This document shows positions 8,837-17,892 of a DNA stretch of 64,000 nt, piece by piece; within the stretch, counting starts at the first letter, position 1; each line of letters starts with the position of its first letter. The DNA is taken from positions 42,607 to 106,606 of the forward strand of contig CABVRW010000002.1 of NCBI GenBank assembly GCA_902500785.1, written 5' to 3'. The stretch is from an uncultured Nitrospira sp. (GTDB taxonomy: Bacteria; Nitrospirota; Nitrospiria; Nitrospirales; Nitrospiraceae). Made by a program: the position numbers and the translations under genes. The notes beneath the pieces are model-generated. The model was not told the origin of the DNA and ran no database searches. It saw only the letters and a list, made by a program, of their open reading frames with translations.

Positions 8837-11154
8837 CGCTCGGCCCGCGACCGGCGCTGTTTCTCTGGGTAGGACTGCTCATGATCAGCGGGGGAGTCAT
8901 CGCACAGATGAAGGTCACGACGGATCTCACAGCGCTGCTGCCCCGGTCGGCCGACCGCGCACAGGAACTCCTGGTCGCCCAATTACGCGACGGGGTGGCA
9001 GCCCGGCTCATTCTAATCGGACTGGAAGGTGCTTCCCCGGAGGTCCTGGCCGATGCTAGTCGACAGATCGCTCGCACCCTCAAAGACAGCGATCTGTTTA
9101 TCTATGTGAACAATGGCGATCCCGCTCACTTCGCCGCGGAACGGGATGTGTTGATGCGGCACCGGTATCTCTTGAGCTCGGCCGTAACCCCTGAACATTT
9201 CTCGACGCCGGCGCTGCGCCAGGCACTCGACCGACAGCTCCAACTGATCGGCTCGCCGGCCGGTGCGGTGACCAAAGCCTTCTTACCCTCAGACCCGACG
9301 GGCGAGCTGGGTCATATTCTCTCGGAATTCACGGTCGGAGAACAACCGACGGTGCTGCATGGGGTATGGTTTTCACGCGACGGCTCCCATGCCCGACTCG
9401 TGGCCGAGACAAGGGCGCCGGGGTTCGACATCGACCAGCAGGAACGGGCACTACACAGCATCCGAACTGCCTTCGCCTCTGCCGGCTTGCCGGACAGTGC
9501 TCGGCTCCTCGTCAGCGGCCCCGGCGTCTTTGCCGTGGAGTCCCGAGCGACGATCCAACGCGACTCCTGGCGCCTGTCCATCGTGGCAGGGGTGCTCGTG
9601 ACCGGCCTGCTGATCATGGTCTATCGCTCACTGCCTCCCCTGCTCCTCAGCCTGCTGCCGGTCCTCACCGGTGTGCTGGCCGGGGTAGCAGCCGTGCAAT
9701 CGATCTTCGGCTTCGTGCACGGCATTACCCTCGGCTTCGGTGCCACCCTCATTGGGGAAGCCGTCGATTACCCGGCCTATGTCTTGACTCAAGTCATGGC
9801 CGGTGAACGGCTGCAGGAGACGCTGTCACGGGTCTGGCCCACCTTGAGACTCGCGGTGATGACGACCGTGTTCGGCGCCTTGACGATGTTGTTCTCCAGT
9901 TTCACCGGCCTGTCCCAATTGGGCGTCCTGTCCGTCGCCGGAGTGCTGGTCGCCGGATTCGTGACCAGATGGATCGTTCCCGCGCTCGCGCCGCCGATCA
10001 TGCGGACCGCACCGCATCCCATCCTGCCTCCGAATTGGATTCGGCAGTTGACGTCATTGGGTCGGGTCGGCTGGATTGTCTGGCTGCTGGTGGGCGCCGC
10101 CATCCTGACGCTGGCGATCCGTCACGATCGGATCTGGGACAACGATCTCGCAAACCTGAGTCCGATTTCCCAATCGGCCAAGGCCTTGGACGACCAACTC
10201 AGAAAGGATGTCGGCGCGCCGGATGTCCGCTACCTGCTCGTTATCAGCGGCGCCAACCAGGAGGACGTGTTGCGGCGAAGCGAATCCGTCCTGCCGTTGC
10301 TTCGCCGGCTAGTCGACGAGGGAGTGATGACCGGCTTCGATCTTCCCAGCTTCTATCTACCGTCGCAGGAGACACAGCGGATGCGCCGGAATGCCCTTCC
10401 TGCCTCCGCCGCCCTGACCTCAGCCCTCACCAACGCGCTCGATGGACTTCCATTTCGATCGGGCCTGTTCGACCCGTTCCTACGGGATCTGGAGCAGGCG
10501 AGGACTGGACCATTGCTGATCGTCGAGGACCTGCGGGAATCCGCCCTCTCCCTCAAGGTCCGCGCGCTGCTCCTGCAGAGCGGGGAAGACTGGGTCGGGC
10601 TGGCGCCGCTGCGCGGGGTCGGTTCACCTTCCGTGCTGGTCGATCGTATCGCTCGTGAAGCGATTCCTGGCATGACCTTTCTCGATCTCAAGGCAGAGGC
10701 CGGCCGCTTGGTCAACGGATACCGTGCCGAATCGCTCCAACTCACCGCGGTCGGAGTCCTGGCGATTACGGTTGTGCTGGGATGGGGCCTGCGCGATGTG
10801 CGAATGGTTGGACGGGTGCTGCTCCCGCCCCTGACCGCAGTGCTCTTCGTCGTGACCATCCTCACGGTGATCGGGGAACCGCTGTCGCTGTTCCACCTGG
10901 TGTCGCTGCTGCTGGTGATCGGCATCGGGCTGAACTATGCCCTGTTCTTCAACCGGCCGTTCACCGACGAGGCTGAGCGGGACCGCACCCTGCTTTCGCT
11001 CACGGTCTGTATCCTCGCCACGTTGTCGGCCTTCGGAGCCCTGGCCTTCTCGCGGACCCCCGTCCTCCATGCGATCGGCTTGACCGTGGGTCTCGGCGCG
11101 GCGCTGTCGTTAGTGCTCGCCGCGATGTTCGGCAAACAAGGGGTGACCGCGTGA
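8833..11154 (+). CDS. MMPL/RND-family exporter
   Basis: This 773-residue inner-membrane exporter has the duplicated RND layout: a single N-terminal helix (about residues 7-25), a large periplasmic loop, a bundle of helices near 240-400, then a second half with the same order (helix near 415-435, loop, bundle near 640-770). MMPL proteins export lipids and polyketide-like products. The GTG start overlaps the lolA-like stop by 4 bp. With the acyltransferase and LolA-like protein it would form the export route of the pathway. Confidence 0.85.
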   Translation: MTLGPRPALFLWVGLLMISGGVIAQMKVTTDLTALLPRSADRAQELLVAQLRDGVAARLILIGLEGASPEVLADASRQIARTLKDSDLFIYVNNGDPAHFAAERDVLMRHRYLLSSAVTPEHFSTPALRQALDRQLQLIGSPAGAVTKAFLPSDPTGELGHILSEFTVGEQPTVLHGVWFSRDGSHARLVAETRAPGFDIDQQERALHSIRTAFASAGLPDSARLLVSGPGVFAVESRATIQRDSWRLSIVAGVLVTGLLIMVYRSLPPLLLSLLPVLTGVLAGVAAVQSIFGFVHGITLGFGATLIGEAVDYPAYVLTQVMAGERLQETLSRVWPTLRLAVMTTVFGALTMLFSSFTGLSQLGVLSVAGVLVAGFVTRWIVPALAPPIMRTAPHPILPPNWIRQLTSLGRVGWIVWLLVGAAILTLAIRHDRIWDNDLANLSPISQSAKALDDQLRKDVGAPDVRYLLVISGANQEDVLRRSESVLPLLRRLVDEGVMTGFDLPSFYLPSQETQRMRRNALPASAALTSALTNALDGLPFRSGLFDPFLRDLEQARTGPLLIVEDLRESALSLKVRALLLQSGEDWVGLAPLRGVGSPSVLVDRIAREAIPGMTFLDLKAEAGRLVNGYRAESLQLTAVGVLAITVVLGWGLRDVRMVGRVLLPPLTAVLFVVTILTVIGEPLSLFHLVSLLLVIGIGLNYALFFNRPFTDEAERDRTLLSLTVCILATLSAFGALAFSRTPVLHAIGLTVGLGAALSLVLAAMFGKQGVTA

Positions 11155-12338
11155 TGACCCCACTGACGCTTACCGCCATGGCCGGTGCGAACTCCCTCGG
11201 ACTCGGCCTGCTTGCCACCTGGGATGCCCTGCGCCGGGACCGACATGGGTTACGGCCGAACGATTTCGAAGATGCGACCATCAAGACCTGGATCGGACGG
11301 GTCGACAGGCTGGAAGCAGAGCCGATTACCGGAGATTTGGCCGAGTTCGATTGCCGCAACAATCGCCTCGCCCTCCTCGGCTTGCGGCAAGACGGGTTCG
11401 AGCAGGCCGTCGACAACGCGCGGCGGACGTATGGAGCGGATCGCATCGGCGTCCTGGTCGGCACAACGACCTCCGGCATCCTCGAAACCGAGTTGGCCTA
11501 TCGGCGACGCACGTCATCGGGCGAACTGCCCCCGACCTTGCGCTATCGCCAGACACAGAATCTGTTTTCGGTCAGCGAGGTCGTCCGGCGCCGATTGGAC
11601 CTGCGAGGCCCAGTCGCGTCGATCTCAACGGCCTGCTCGTCGAGCGCCAAGGTCTTCGCGAGCGCCTCCCGCTGGATGGAGACCAGCCTCTGTGACGCCG
11701 TCGTGGTCGGCGGCGTGGATAGTCTGTGTTTCATGACGCTCTATGGATTCGCGTCGCTGGGGCTGCTGTCCGAGCGTCCTTGCCGACCCTGCGACGCGGA
11801 ACGGAACGGACTGTCGATCGGGGAGGCGGCTGGCTTCGTATTGTTGGAACGCCGCAGCGCAGGCAACGGCGACATCGATCTGCTGGGGTACGGCGAAAGC
11901 AGCGATGCCTATCACATGTCGACGCCCCATCCGGAAGGGCTGGGCGCGATCACGGCCATGGAGCGGGCGCTTGAGCGCGCCGAGATGAAACCGATCGACA
12001 TCGACTACGTAAATCTCCACGGCACCGGCACACAGGCCAACGATCTCGCTGAAGATCGCGCGGTTGTGAAGACATTCGGAATCCACACGCCCTGCAGTTC
12101 CACGAAAGACAGAACCGGACATACGCTCGGGGCCGCGGGCATCACGGAAGCGATCGTCGCGGCACTGTGCCTGCGGCACGGATTCATCCCTGGGACAGTC
12201 CATACGAACCGGATCGATCCCCTCATCCAAAGCCGGGTCATGCGCACCAGCGAGTCCCGTCCGTTGCGGTCGGTCATGAGCAATTCGTTCGGCTTCGGCG
12301 GAAACAATTGCAGCCTCATTCTTGGGAAGAGATCGTGA
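11151..12338 (+). CDS. Beta-ketoacyl-ACP synthase (KS, elongating subunit)
   Basis: This 395-residue FabF-like condensing enzyme has all catalytic residues: Cys162 (STACSSSAK), His290 (LHGTGTQAND), Lys319 and His324 (KDRTGHTLGAAG). It would extend the ACP-bound chain with malonyl units. The GTG at 11151 overlaps the exporter stop by 4 bp and is followed directly by ATG 11154; either could be used. Its partner is probably the next gene, a chain-length-factor homologue, as in type II polyketide and aryl-polyene systems (ApeO/ApeC pair). Confidence 0.9.
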   Translation: MMTPLTLTAMAGANSLGLGLLATWDALRRDRHGLRPNDFEDATIKTWIGRVDRLEAEPITGDLAEFDCRNNRLALLGLRQDGFEQAVDNARRTYGADRIGVLVGTTTSGILETELAYRRRTSSGELPPTLRYRQTQNLFSVSEVVRRRLDLRGPVASISTACSSSAKVFASASRWMETSLCDAVVVGGVDSLCFMTLYGFASLGLLSERPCRPCDAERNGLSIGEAAGFVLLERRSAGNGDIDLLGYGESSDAYHMSTPHPEGLGAITAMERALERAEMKPIDIDYVNLHGTGTQANDLAEDRAVVKTFGIHTPCSSTKDRTGHTLGAAGITEAIVAALCLRHGFIPGTVHTNRIDPLIQSRVMRTSESRPLRSVMSNSFGFGGNNCSLILGKRS

Positions 12339-13135
12339 TGCAGGTCTTCGTGCAAACAGTCGGCATCGCGGGCCCCGGTCTCGATGGATGGGAGGCCTCC
12401 AGTCCGATCCTGGCCGGTCGGACGGAACACCGCATGGCGCCCACAGTGTGCAGAATCCCGGACATTCTGTCCGCAGCCGAACGTCGTCGCAGCAACGGCG
12501 CGGCACGTCTGGCGATCATGGCGGCGCAAGAAGCCTTGCGGGCCGGCGGCCTGAACGGGGACTCCATCGCCACCGTGTTCGCCTCGTCGGACGGTGACGG
12601 CGACATTACCCAGCACATTTGTGAATCCCTGGCCGACGCGGCACGAGAGGTCTCTCCGACCTCATTTCATAACTCCGTGAACAATGCGCCGGCCGGCTAT
12701 TGGAGTATCGCCACCAAGTCTCACCTGGCTTCGACCAGCGTCTGCGCCTACGACATGTCGTTCGCCGCGGGACTGCTCGAAGCCGCCTGTTATGCCACTG
12801 TCGAGCGGCAACCGGTCATGCTCATCGCATCCGATCTCCCCTTTCCGTTCCCTCTGCATAGGATTCGTCCGGTCGAACAGAGTTTTGCCGCGGCGTTTCT
12901 CCTCACGCCGGCAGCCGAACGACCTGGACCGATGCGCTGGCAGATCAGCCTCGATCCCCGTCATACGGCCACACCCTTTCCAAGCTGGGTCCCCGACAGC
13001 CTGCGCAGCAATGCCGCGGCCCGGTGCCTCCCCCTCTTGACGGCGGTGGCCAAGAACCACGCAGAAACGGTCGCCCTCGAATATACGGAGAGCAGCCGAG
13101 TGGTCGTCCTCTGTGAACCGGCTGGTGAGGCATGA
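12338..13135 (+). CDS. Ketosynthase chain-length factor (ApeC-like)
   Basis: This 265-residue protein resembles the short ketosynthase-like partners of aryl-polyene KS enzymes. The hallmark SFHNSVNNAPAGYWSIAT stretch is present, followed by SVCAYDMSFAAGLLEA, but the HGTGT and GHxxGAAG histidine motifs of an active KS are absent. It probably forms a heterodimer with the upstream KS and sets chain length. ATG 12338 overlaps the KS stop by one base (TGATG); an in-frame GTG at 12335 is possible. Confidence 0.85.
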   Translation: MQVFVQTVGIAGPGLDGWEASSPILAGRTEHRMAPTVCRIPDILSAAERRRSNGAARLAIMAAQEALRAGGLNGDSIATVFASSDGDGDITQHICESLADAAREVSPTSFHNSVNNAPAGYWSIATKSHLASTSVCAYDMSFAAGLLEAACYATVERQPVMLIASDLPFPFPLHRIRPVEQSFAAAFLLTPAAERPGPMRWQISLDPRHTATPFPSWVPDSLRSNAAARCLPLLTAVAKNHAETVALEYTESSRVVVLCEPAGEA

Positions 13136-13608
13136 CAGGCCGGCATAACGACATCGCCGGCCTCATTCCGCATCAGGGCGCCATGTGCCTCCTCGACGGG
13201 ATCGACCAATGGGATGAGCGCCACATCGTCTGTCGGGCCGACACCCATCGTCACGAGGACAATCCCCTGCGGGATGCCAGCGGGTTGCGCGCCCTCTGCG
13301 CCATCGAGTATGGCGCCCAGGCCATTGCGGTCCATGCGGCGCTGCTCGGAACTCCGGACACGGAGGGTCCTGAAACGGGAGTGCTCGCCTCGGCGCGCGA
13401 TGTCACCATCAGTCAGTCCCATCTGCACCATCTGACGGGCCTCCTCACGATCAGAGCGGAGGTCGTGCTGTTCCACGATCACGGCCGGATCTATGATGTC
13501 ACCGTCACGGGTGAGGGCCGAACGGTGATGACGGGTCGTCTCTCCGTAATGCTGCTCGCCGACGACCTTCTGGCGGTTCACCCCCTTTCGACTGAAGGAC
13601 AAGCATGA
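13132..13608 (+). CDS. Hotdog-fold dehydratase (ApeP-like)
   Basis: This 158-residue protein belongs to the second dehydratase type of aryl-polyene clusters. The N-terminal LIPHQGAMCLLDGI segment and the AIEYGAQAIAVHAALL helix are characteristic. In E. coli-type systems ApeI and ApeP are separate dehydratases; here the FabZ-like gene at 7031 would be the other partner. ATG overlaps the upstream stop by 4 bp and the stop overlaps the ketoreductase start by 4 bp. Confidence 0.8.
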   Translation: MTGRHNDIAGLIPHQGAMCLLDGIDQWDERHIVCRADTHRHEDNPLRDASGLRALCAIEYGAQAIAVHAALLGTPDTEGPETGVLASARDVTISQSHLHHLTGLLTIRAEVVLFHDHGRIYDVTVTGEGRTVMTGRLSVMLLADDLLAVHPLSTEGQA

Positions 13609-14327
13609 CCAAACGGGCGCTCGTCACAGGAGGAAGCGGAGAAATCGGACGCTCCATTTGTCTGGCTTTGGGCGAGGCGGGGTTGGAGGTCATCGTACAC
13701 GGTTGCACCCATGGAGATCGCGCGGAGGCAGTCGCCCAGTCGATTCGGGACAAGGGAGGCAAGGCCGAGAGCGTCTGTTTCGACGTGACGGACTGTGACC
13801 GGACCGGGCGAGCCCTGGAAACGCTGCAGACCGCAGGCACCATCCAGGTCCTAGTCAACAACGCCGGGATCTATGATGACGTCCCCTTGGCCGGGATGCG
13901 CCACGAGCAATGGACGCGCGTGATCGACGTGTCGTTGAACGGCTTCTTCAACGTCACGCAGCCCCTCCTGCTGCCCATGATCCGCACGCGCTGGGGCCGC
14001 ATCGTCACCATTACCTCCGTCAGCGGCCTGACCGGGAATCGAGGCCAGGTCAATTATGCCGCCGCCAAGGCCGGGCTCCATGGCGCGACCAAGGCCCTTG
14101 CGCTCGAGTTAGCGTCACGCCACATCACCGTCAATGCCGTGGCCCCCGGCATCATCTCTACTCCAGCGACCAGCGTGCTCTTCGACAGGGAACAGATCGA
14201 CCAGTTGGTCCCGATGAAACGCGCCGGGACTACGGAGGAGGTGGCAGGCCTGGTCGCCTACCTGGTCTCGGATGCGGCCGCCTACGTCTCCGGACAAATC
14301 ATCTCCGTGAATGGAGCGCAAGCATGA
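13605..14327 (+). CDS. fabG: 3-oxoacyl-ACP reductase (FabG/ApeQ-like SDR)
   Basis: This 240-residue short-chain dehydrogenase has the nucleotide motif GGSGEIG (residues 9-15), the structural NNAG motif at 85-88, and the catalytic Ser138, Tyr151 and Lys155. It would reduce 3-oxoacyl-ACP with NADPH before dehydration. Length is normal for FabG. As it lies inside the polyene-type operon with 4-bp overlaps on both sides, it is more likely the dedicated pathway ketoreductase than the housekeeping FabG. Confidence 0.9.
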   Translation: MTKRALVTGGSGEIGRSICLALGEAGLEVIVHGCTHGDRAEAVAQSIRDKGGKAESVCFDVTDCDRTGRALETLQTAGTIQVLVNNAGIYDDVPLAGMRHEQWTRVIDVSLNGFFNVTQPLLLPMIRTRWGRIVTITSVSGLTGNRGQVNYAAAKAGLHGATKALALELASRHITVNAVAPGIISTPATSVLFDREQIDQLVPMKRAGTTEEVAGLVAYLVSDAAAYVSGQIISVNGAQA

Positions 14328-16480
14328 CACGGCCGACGCCGCACTATGTGGCCGTCATTCCCGCCTACAATGAGGCGGCGACGATTCGAGCGGTGGCGGC
14401 CCGCACGCTGAAGGCCGTCGGGCAGGTCATCGTCGTGGATGACGGCTCCTGCGATCAGACGGCGGAAGCGTTGCACGGGTTGCCGGTCGCGGTGATCAGC
14501 CACCCTCGCAACCTCGGGAAAGGCGCGGCCCTGTGGCATGGCATGCAGGCCGCGCTCAAAGCGGGAGCCACGGCCGTCCTCACCCTCGACGGCGATGGCC
14601 AACATGAACCAGACGACATCGCGGCCCTCATCGCCATGCACCAACGCGATCCTACGGCGATCGTGACCGGAGCGCGACTGCACCAGCGCCAACACATCCC
14701 CCGGCTCCGGTACTGCGCGAATCGCGCGGCGAATTTCTGGATTTCCTGGGCCGCCGGATACAGGATTCAGGACAGTCAGTCCGGATTCCGCCTCTACCCT
14801 TCCACGCTGCTGCAGGCCGTCGGACCGGGTTGCGATGCGGCATCTGGCTTCGCTTTCGAAAGTGAACTGTTGATTGAGGCGGGCCGGCTGGGAGCGTCGA
14901 TACGAGCGGTGCCCGTCTCGACGAATTATGGACGCCATCTCCGGCAAAGCCACTTCCGGCAGGTGCGCGATGTCCTCCGCATCACGCGTATGGTGGCGCA
15001 GAAACTCCTGGCGAGGCGACTGGATGTCACAGGCTTGATCATGAGCCGCCGACAGCCAGCGGTTCTCTACCGAAGCACATCCACATTTCGAGTCTCCCTG
15101 AATGAGCAGCCGCCGTCTCGCCGGCGACGGGTGCTCTTCATCGCCGAGGCGGTGACCCTGGCCCATGTTGCCAGAGCGGCCGTCCTCGCACGGACGCTTG
15201 ATTCCGCTCGGTATGATGTCCACCTGGCGTGCGACCGGCGGTATCTTCACCTCTTCACGCAACTGCCGGCGACCATCCATTCGATTCAATCCATTGGGAG
15301 CCAACAGTTTCAGGATCGGTTGCTGACCGGCAGTCCGCTCTACAGCGCCGCCGAGTTGCGGACCTATGTGCAACAGGATCTACGGCTGCTGGCCGACTTG
15401 AATCCCGACGCGGTCGTCGGTGATTTCAGGCTTTCCCTCTCGGTCAGCGCCCGTGTCGCAGCGGTCCCGTACCTGACGGTGACCAATGCCCATTGGAGTC
15501 CCTATGCCAAACAGCACTTCGTCGTTCCAAAATTGGCTATGACCGAACGGTTTGGTCCGCGCCTCGGACAGCTGCTCTTCACGTTGATACGGCCGGCCGT
15601 CTTCGCCCAGCAGGCCCAGGCACTCAATCGAGTGCGAAAGGAATACGGGTTGCCGTCGGTGGGGTATACCCTGCCGCACATATTCACGGATGCGGACGAG
15701 ACAGCCTACGCCGACCTTCCCGAACTGGTCCCGACCTTCGATCGTCCGCCCCACCACCATTATCTCGGCCCGGTCCTCTGGTCGCCGGACTCGGCGCCTC
15801 CATGGTGGGATTCAGTGCCGAACGTGCGGCCGATGGCCTATGTCAGCCTCGGAACCTCCGGCAGAGCCGAGCTCCTGCCCCTGGTGCTGCAGGCCCTAGA
15901 GGACCTGGGCGTCTATGCATTGGTGTCGACCGCGGGCAAAGCGCCGCCGTCCTCCGCCTCCGGCTCAGCCTGGGTGTCCCGGTACCTGCCGGGACTCGAG
16001 GCCGCGACCCGAGCGGACTTCGTGATTTGCAATGGGGGAAGCGCCACGGTCTATCAAGCATTGGCTGCGGGAGTGCCCGTGCTGGGGATTCCCAACAATC
16101 TTGATCAATATTTGATGATGGACTATATCCGCCGAGCAGGCGCAGGCGACTATCTCCGCGCCGGGGACACCTCGGCCCGCGCGGTGACCAATGCCGTTGA
16201 CCTGATCCTGCACACCGCGGCATACCGACGACAGGCCCACCAGCTAGGACAACAGATTCGATCCGGCCGACTGGGAACACGTTTCGAAGGGTTACTCGCT
16301 CTGCTGTTGGGACCCCTCACACCTGACAGGGATGTCAGGCTCAATCCCTCGCAGAACGGTGCAGCGCCCCCTCTCGTGGCCGGGCGTTCCGAACGGTCGC
16401 GAGGGACCCCTACCTTACAGTCGTTGGGAATCACCTCGCATCCGAAGAGACCGTCACAGGAGGGAGAACCGCCATGGTGA
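14324..16480 (+). CDS. Two-domain glycosyltransferase: GT2 fused to GT1/MGT-type
   Basis: This 718-residue protein joins two glycosyltransferases in one frame. Residues 1-240 are a GT-A family 2 enzyme of the dolichyl-phosphate mannosyltransferase type (VIPAYNEAAT, VVDDGS at 37-42, DGDGQ at 89-93, SQSGFRLYP). From about residue 268 a GT-B enzyme of the UDP-glycosyltransferase/MGT type begins (RVLFIAEAVTLAHVARA), with its donor-site region at 566-590 (DFVICNGGSATVYQALAAGV). The last 55 residues look disordered. ATG 14324 overlaps the ketoreductase stop by 4 bp; the open frame further upstream is only a shadow of fabG. Aryl-polyene clusters often have a GT2-like gene, but this fusion is unfamiliar to me. 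It probably sugars the product or its anchor. Confidence 0.85.
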   Translation: MTRPTPHYVAVIPAYNEAATIRAVAARTLKAVGQVIVVDDGSCDQTAEALHGLPVAVISHPRNLGKGAALWHGMQAALKAGATAVLTLDGDGQHEPDDIAALIAMHQRDPTAIVTGARLHQRQHIPRLRYCANRAANFWISWAAGYRIQDSQSGFRLYPSTLLQAVGPGCDAASGFAFESELLIEAGRLGASIRAVPVSTNYGRHLRQSHFRQVRDVLRITRMVAQKLLARRLDVTGLIMSRRQPAVLYRSTSTFRVSLNEQPPSRRRRVLFIAEAVTLAHVARAAVLARTLDSARYDVHLACDRRYLHLFTQLPATIHSIQSIGSQQFQDRLLTGSPLYSAAELRTYVQQDLRLLADLNPDAVVGDFRLSLSVSARVAAVPYLTVTNAHWSPYAKQHFVVPKLAMTERFGPRLGQLLFTLIRPAVFAQQAQALNRVRKEYGLPSVGYTLPHIFTDADETAYADLPELVPTFDRPPHHHYLGPVLWSPDSAPPWWDSVPNVRPMAYVSLGTSGRAELLPLVLQALEDLGVYALVSTAGKAPPSSASGSAWVSRYLPGLEAATRADFVICNGGSATVYQALAAGVPVLGIPNNLDQYLMMDYIRRAGAGDYLRAGDTSARAVTNAVDLILHTAAYRRQAHQLGQQIRSGRLGTRFEGLLALLLGPLTPDRDVRLNPSQNGAAPPLVAGRSERSRGTPTLQSLGITSHPKRPSQEGEPPW

Positions 16481-17598
16481 TCGATCCTCCGGTTCATCAC
16501 GAGCGATCTACCCCCGATTCCGATCCGGTACCGATCGAGGCTCCCGCCGTTCCCTCGATCACCTTCCATTCTGTGAGTTTAGCCGGGTTGTTTCTCCTGG
16601 CGTTGCTCTATACGTTGCATGTCGGTCGCGTCATTTTCCTCCCAATGACGATTGCGCTTCTCTTCGCGGTTCTCTTTGCGCCCCTCCTGCGGCGCATGAA
16701 ACGGATGTACATTCCGGAACCGATCGGGGCGGCGATGCTCCTGTTCTTGCTCGTCGGCCTCCTCGGGTACGGGGTCTCCCGATTGTCCGAACCGGCCGCC
16801 GAATGGGTCGACAGGGCGCCCGCGGCCTTCCGTGAGGCCGAAGTGAAGCTCCGCGTGCTCAAGAAGCCGATGCAGGAAATGAGCAAGGCCACTGAACTGT
16901 TCGCGAAAGCCGCCGCGTTCGATGAATCGAAGAAAAAAGTGCAACAGGTTGAAGTCAAGGGAGATGGTTGGCAGATCAAATTCCTCAGCATCACCGGAGA
17001 ATTGATCATCGGATTCGCAACCACCTTGATCCTCTCCTACTTTCTGCTGTCCTCCGGCGATTTATTTCTGCAGAAACTCGTGAAGGTGCTTCCTCGCTGG
17101 CCGGACAAGAAACGGGCGGTGGAGATCGTGCGTCAGATCGAAGGGCAACTCTTTGAGTATCTGCTCACGGTGAGCTTGATCAATATGGGTCTGGGGACCG
17201 CCGTGGGAATCGCTATGTACCTCCTGGGCATGCCGAACCCCGTGCTCTGGGGAGCCATGGCCGCCCTGCTCACCTTCATCCCCTACCTGGGGCACCTGTT
17301 CGGGGTCATCGTGGTGATGCTGGTGGCGGCGCTGACGTTCGACGAGGTGGGCCGGATGTTCCTGGTCGGCGGGGTCTATGTGGGACTGGCGATCATCGAG
17401 GGCTCATTCGCCACCCCGATGATTGTGGGCCGACGATTGGCGATCAACCCGGTGGTGCTGCTCCTGGGCCTCATGGTCTGGGGATGGATCTGGGGCATCG
17501 GCGGAGCATTCCTGGCCGTCTCCCTGCTCGTGGCCTTCAAAATCTTCTGCGACCATGTGGAGATATTATCTCCTGCGGGCGAGTTCCTGGGTAAGTGA
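16474..17598 (+). CDS. AI-2E family (PerM-like) membrane transporter
   Basis: This 374-residue inner-membrane protein has the usual order of the UPF0118/AI-2E family: paired helices near residues 35-95, a soluble helical stretch (about 105-165), and a C-terminal block of about five helices with the family-typical AALLTFIPYLGHLFGVIVV and INPVVLLLGLMVWGWIWG segments. Family members export varied small molecules; the name comes from one E. coli protein. A strong AGGAGGGAG site precedes ATG 16474, which lies 7 bp inside the glycosyltransferase gene, so it appears to end the operon. The cargo is unknown. Confidence 0.8.
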   Translation: MVIDPPVHHERSTPDSDPVPIEAPAVPSITFHSVSLAGLFLLALLYTLHVGRVIFLPMTIALLFAVLFAPLLRRMKRMYIPEPIGAAMLLFLLVGLLGYGVSRLSEPAAEWVDRAPAAFREAEVKLRVLKKPMQEMSKATELFAKAAAFDESKKKVQQVEVKGDGWQIKFLSITGELIIGFATTLILSYFLLSSGDLFLQKLVKVLPRWPDKKRAVEIVRQIEGQLFEYLLTVSLINMGLGTAVGIAMYLLGMPNPVLWGAMAALLTFIPYLGHLFGVIVVMLVAALTFDEVGRMFLVGGVYVGLAIIEGSFATPMIVGRRLAINPVVLLLGLMVWGWIWGIGGAFLAVSLLVAFKIFCDHVEILSPAGEFLGK

Positions 17599-17892
17599 CC
17601 TGCAGCGGCCATCCATGTCACGTTGCGTTAGATACCGATAGATACGTCGCAACAGGTGATCGTCTTTCGTCACTCGCGCGGCTGATGCGGAGACAGAATG
17701 AAGGGATGAGATCGAGCTCGGGTCGGTGGTACATTCTACAACTCCGACTGATCGTGGAGATGACGGGAGCAGGTTCCCTCTGGGGACTTCTATCGGGGAT
17801 ATCGGCATGACAACTCAAGCGACGCGTTTCTGGAACAGGTCTCGGGCCTGCACGATCGACATCTGATCACACACTACCTACAGAAGGATGCC

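Noticed and set aside
13910..14323. Upstream extension of the glycosyltransferase frame
   Set aside because: It overlaps the well-supported ketoreductase gene and has no domain sense.
14282..15373. A 363-codon minus-strand open frame
   Set aside because: Shadow of the glycosyltransferase gene, caused by high GC.
17622..17653. GTTGCG/CGCAAC inverted repeat with direct GATAC copies after the permease gene
   Set aside because: Six-base arms 20 bases apart are expected by chance, and the GATAC copies do not form the N6 dyad.
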